From the NCBI GenBank assembly GCA_900758315.1, contig CAAERF010000600.1:1-5694 (forward strand): a stretch of DNA of 5,694 nt. The letters are read 5' to 3'. Positions 5,685 through 5,694 of the stretch are shown here, piece by piece. A program made the position numbers and the translations under genes. Source of the DNA: an uncultured Oscillospiraceae bacterium. GTDB taxonomy: Bacteria > Bacillota > Clostridia > Oscillospirales > Oscillospiraceae. Within the stretch, counting starts at the first letter, position 1. The number at the start of each line of letters is the position of its first letter. Under the pieces are notes generated by a model. It saw only the letters and a list, made by a program, of their open reading frames with translations. It had not been told where the DNA came from and searched no databases.

Positions 5685-5694
5685 CGGTATCATA

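Overview
The window looks like chromosomal DNA of a Gram-positive gut Clostridium relative, most likely of the Oscillospiraceae/Ruminococcaceae type. This is inferred from moderately high GC, strong AGGAGG-type ribosome binding sites, an EpsC-type serine acetyltransferase, and a lipoprotein substrate-binding protein with a typical clostridial signal peptide. The species cannot be named from the sequence. No RNA gene, mobile element, CRISPR array or origin is visible.

Layout. (1) Bases 2-412 are the 3' end of a serine O-acetyltransferase gene (epsC type, first step of cysteine synthesis), cut by the left window edge and closed by a strong intrinsic terminator at 423-457. (2) Bases 458-730 are a regulatory intergenic region. 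It holds three imperfect or short inverted repeats, a good sigma-A-type promoter (TTGAAT, 17 bp, TACAAT), and a perfect 7-bp hairpin directly abutting the ribosome binding site of the next gene. (3) Bases 731-5684 are a complete five-gene ABC importer operon, all on the + strand, in the order substrate-binding lipoprotein, permease (DppB/NikB type), permease (DppC/NikC type), ATPase (DppD/NikD type), ATPase (DppE/NikE type). Gaps between genes are 51, 12, 16 and 21 bases, with no terminator between them. The window ends 10 bases after the last stop codon, so the operon's 3' end is not visible.

How it works together. The binding protein is anchored to the outer face of the membrane through a lipidated cysteine and delivers ligand to the two-permease channel. 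The two different ATPases power import. All five proteins belong to the peptide/nickel (PepT, SBP family 5) class, so the importer class is firm. The substrate is not: both ATPases are short like NikD/NikE, lacking the usual C-terminal extension of DppD/DppF-type subunits, and the binding protein lacks the DPD-type motif I expect in classical dipeptide binders. Peptide, nickel or metallophore import all remain possible.

This is mostly ordinary, well-understood gene content. The points worth a second look are the regulatory region upstream of the operon, the unusually short segment between Walker A and the Q-loop in the second ATPase, and the open substrate question. I found no convincing evidence for a previously undescribed system.
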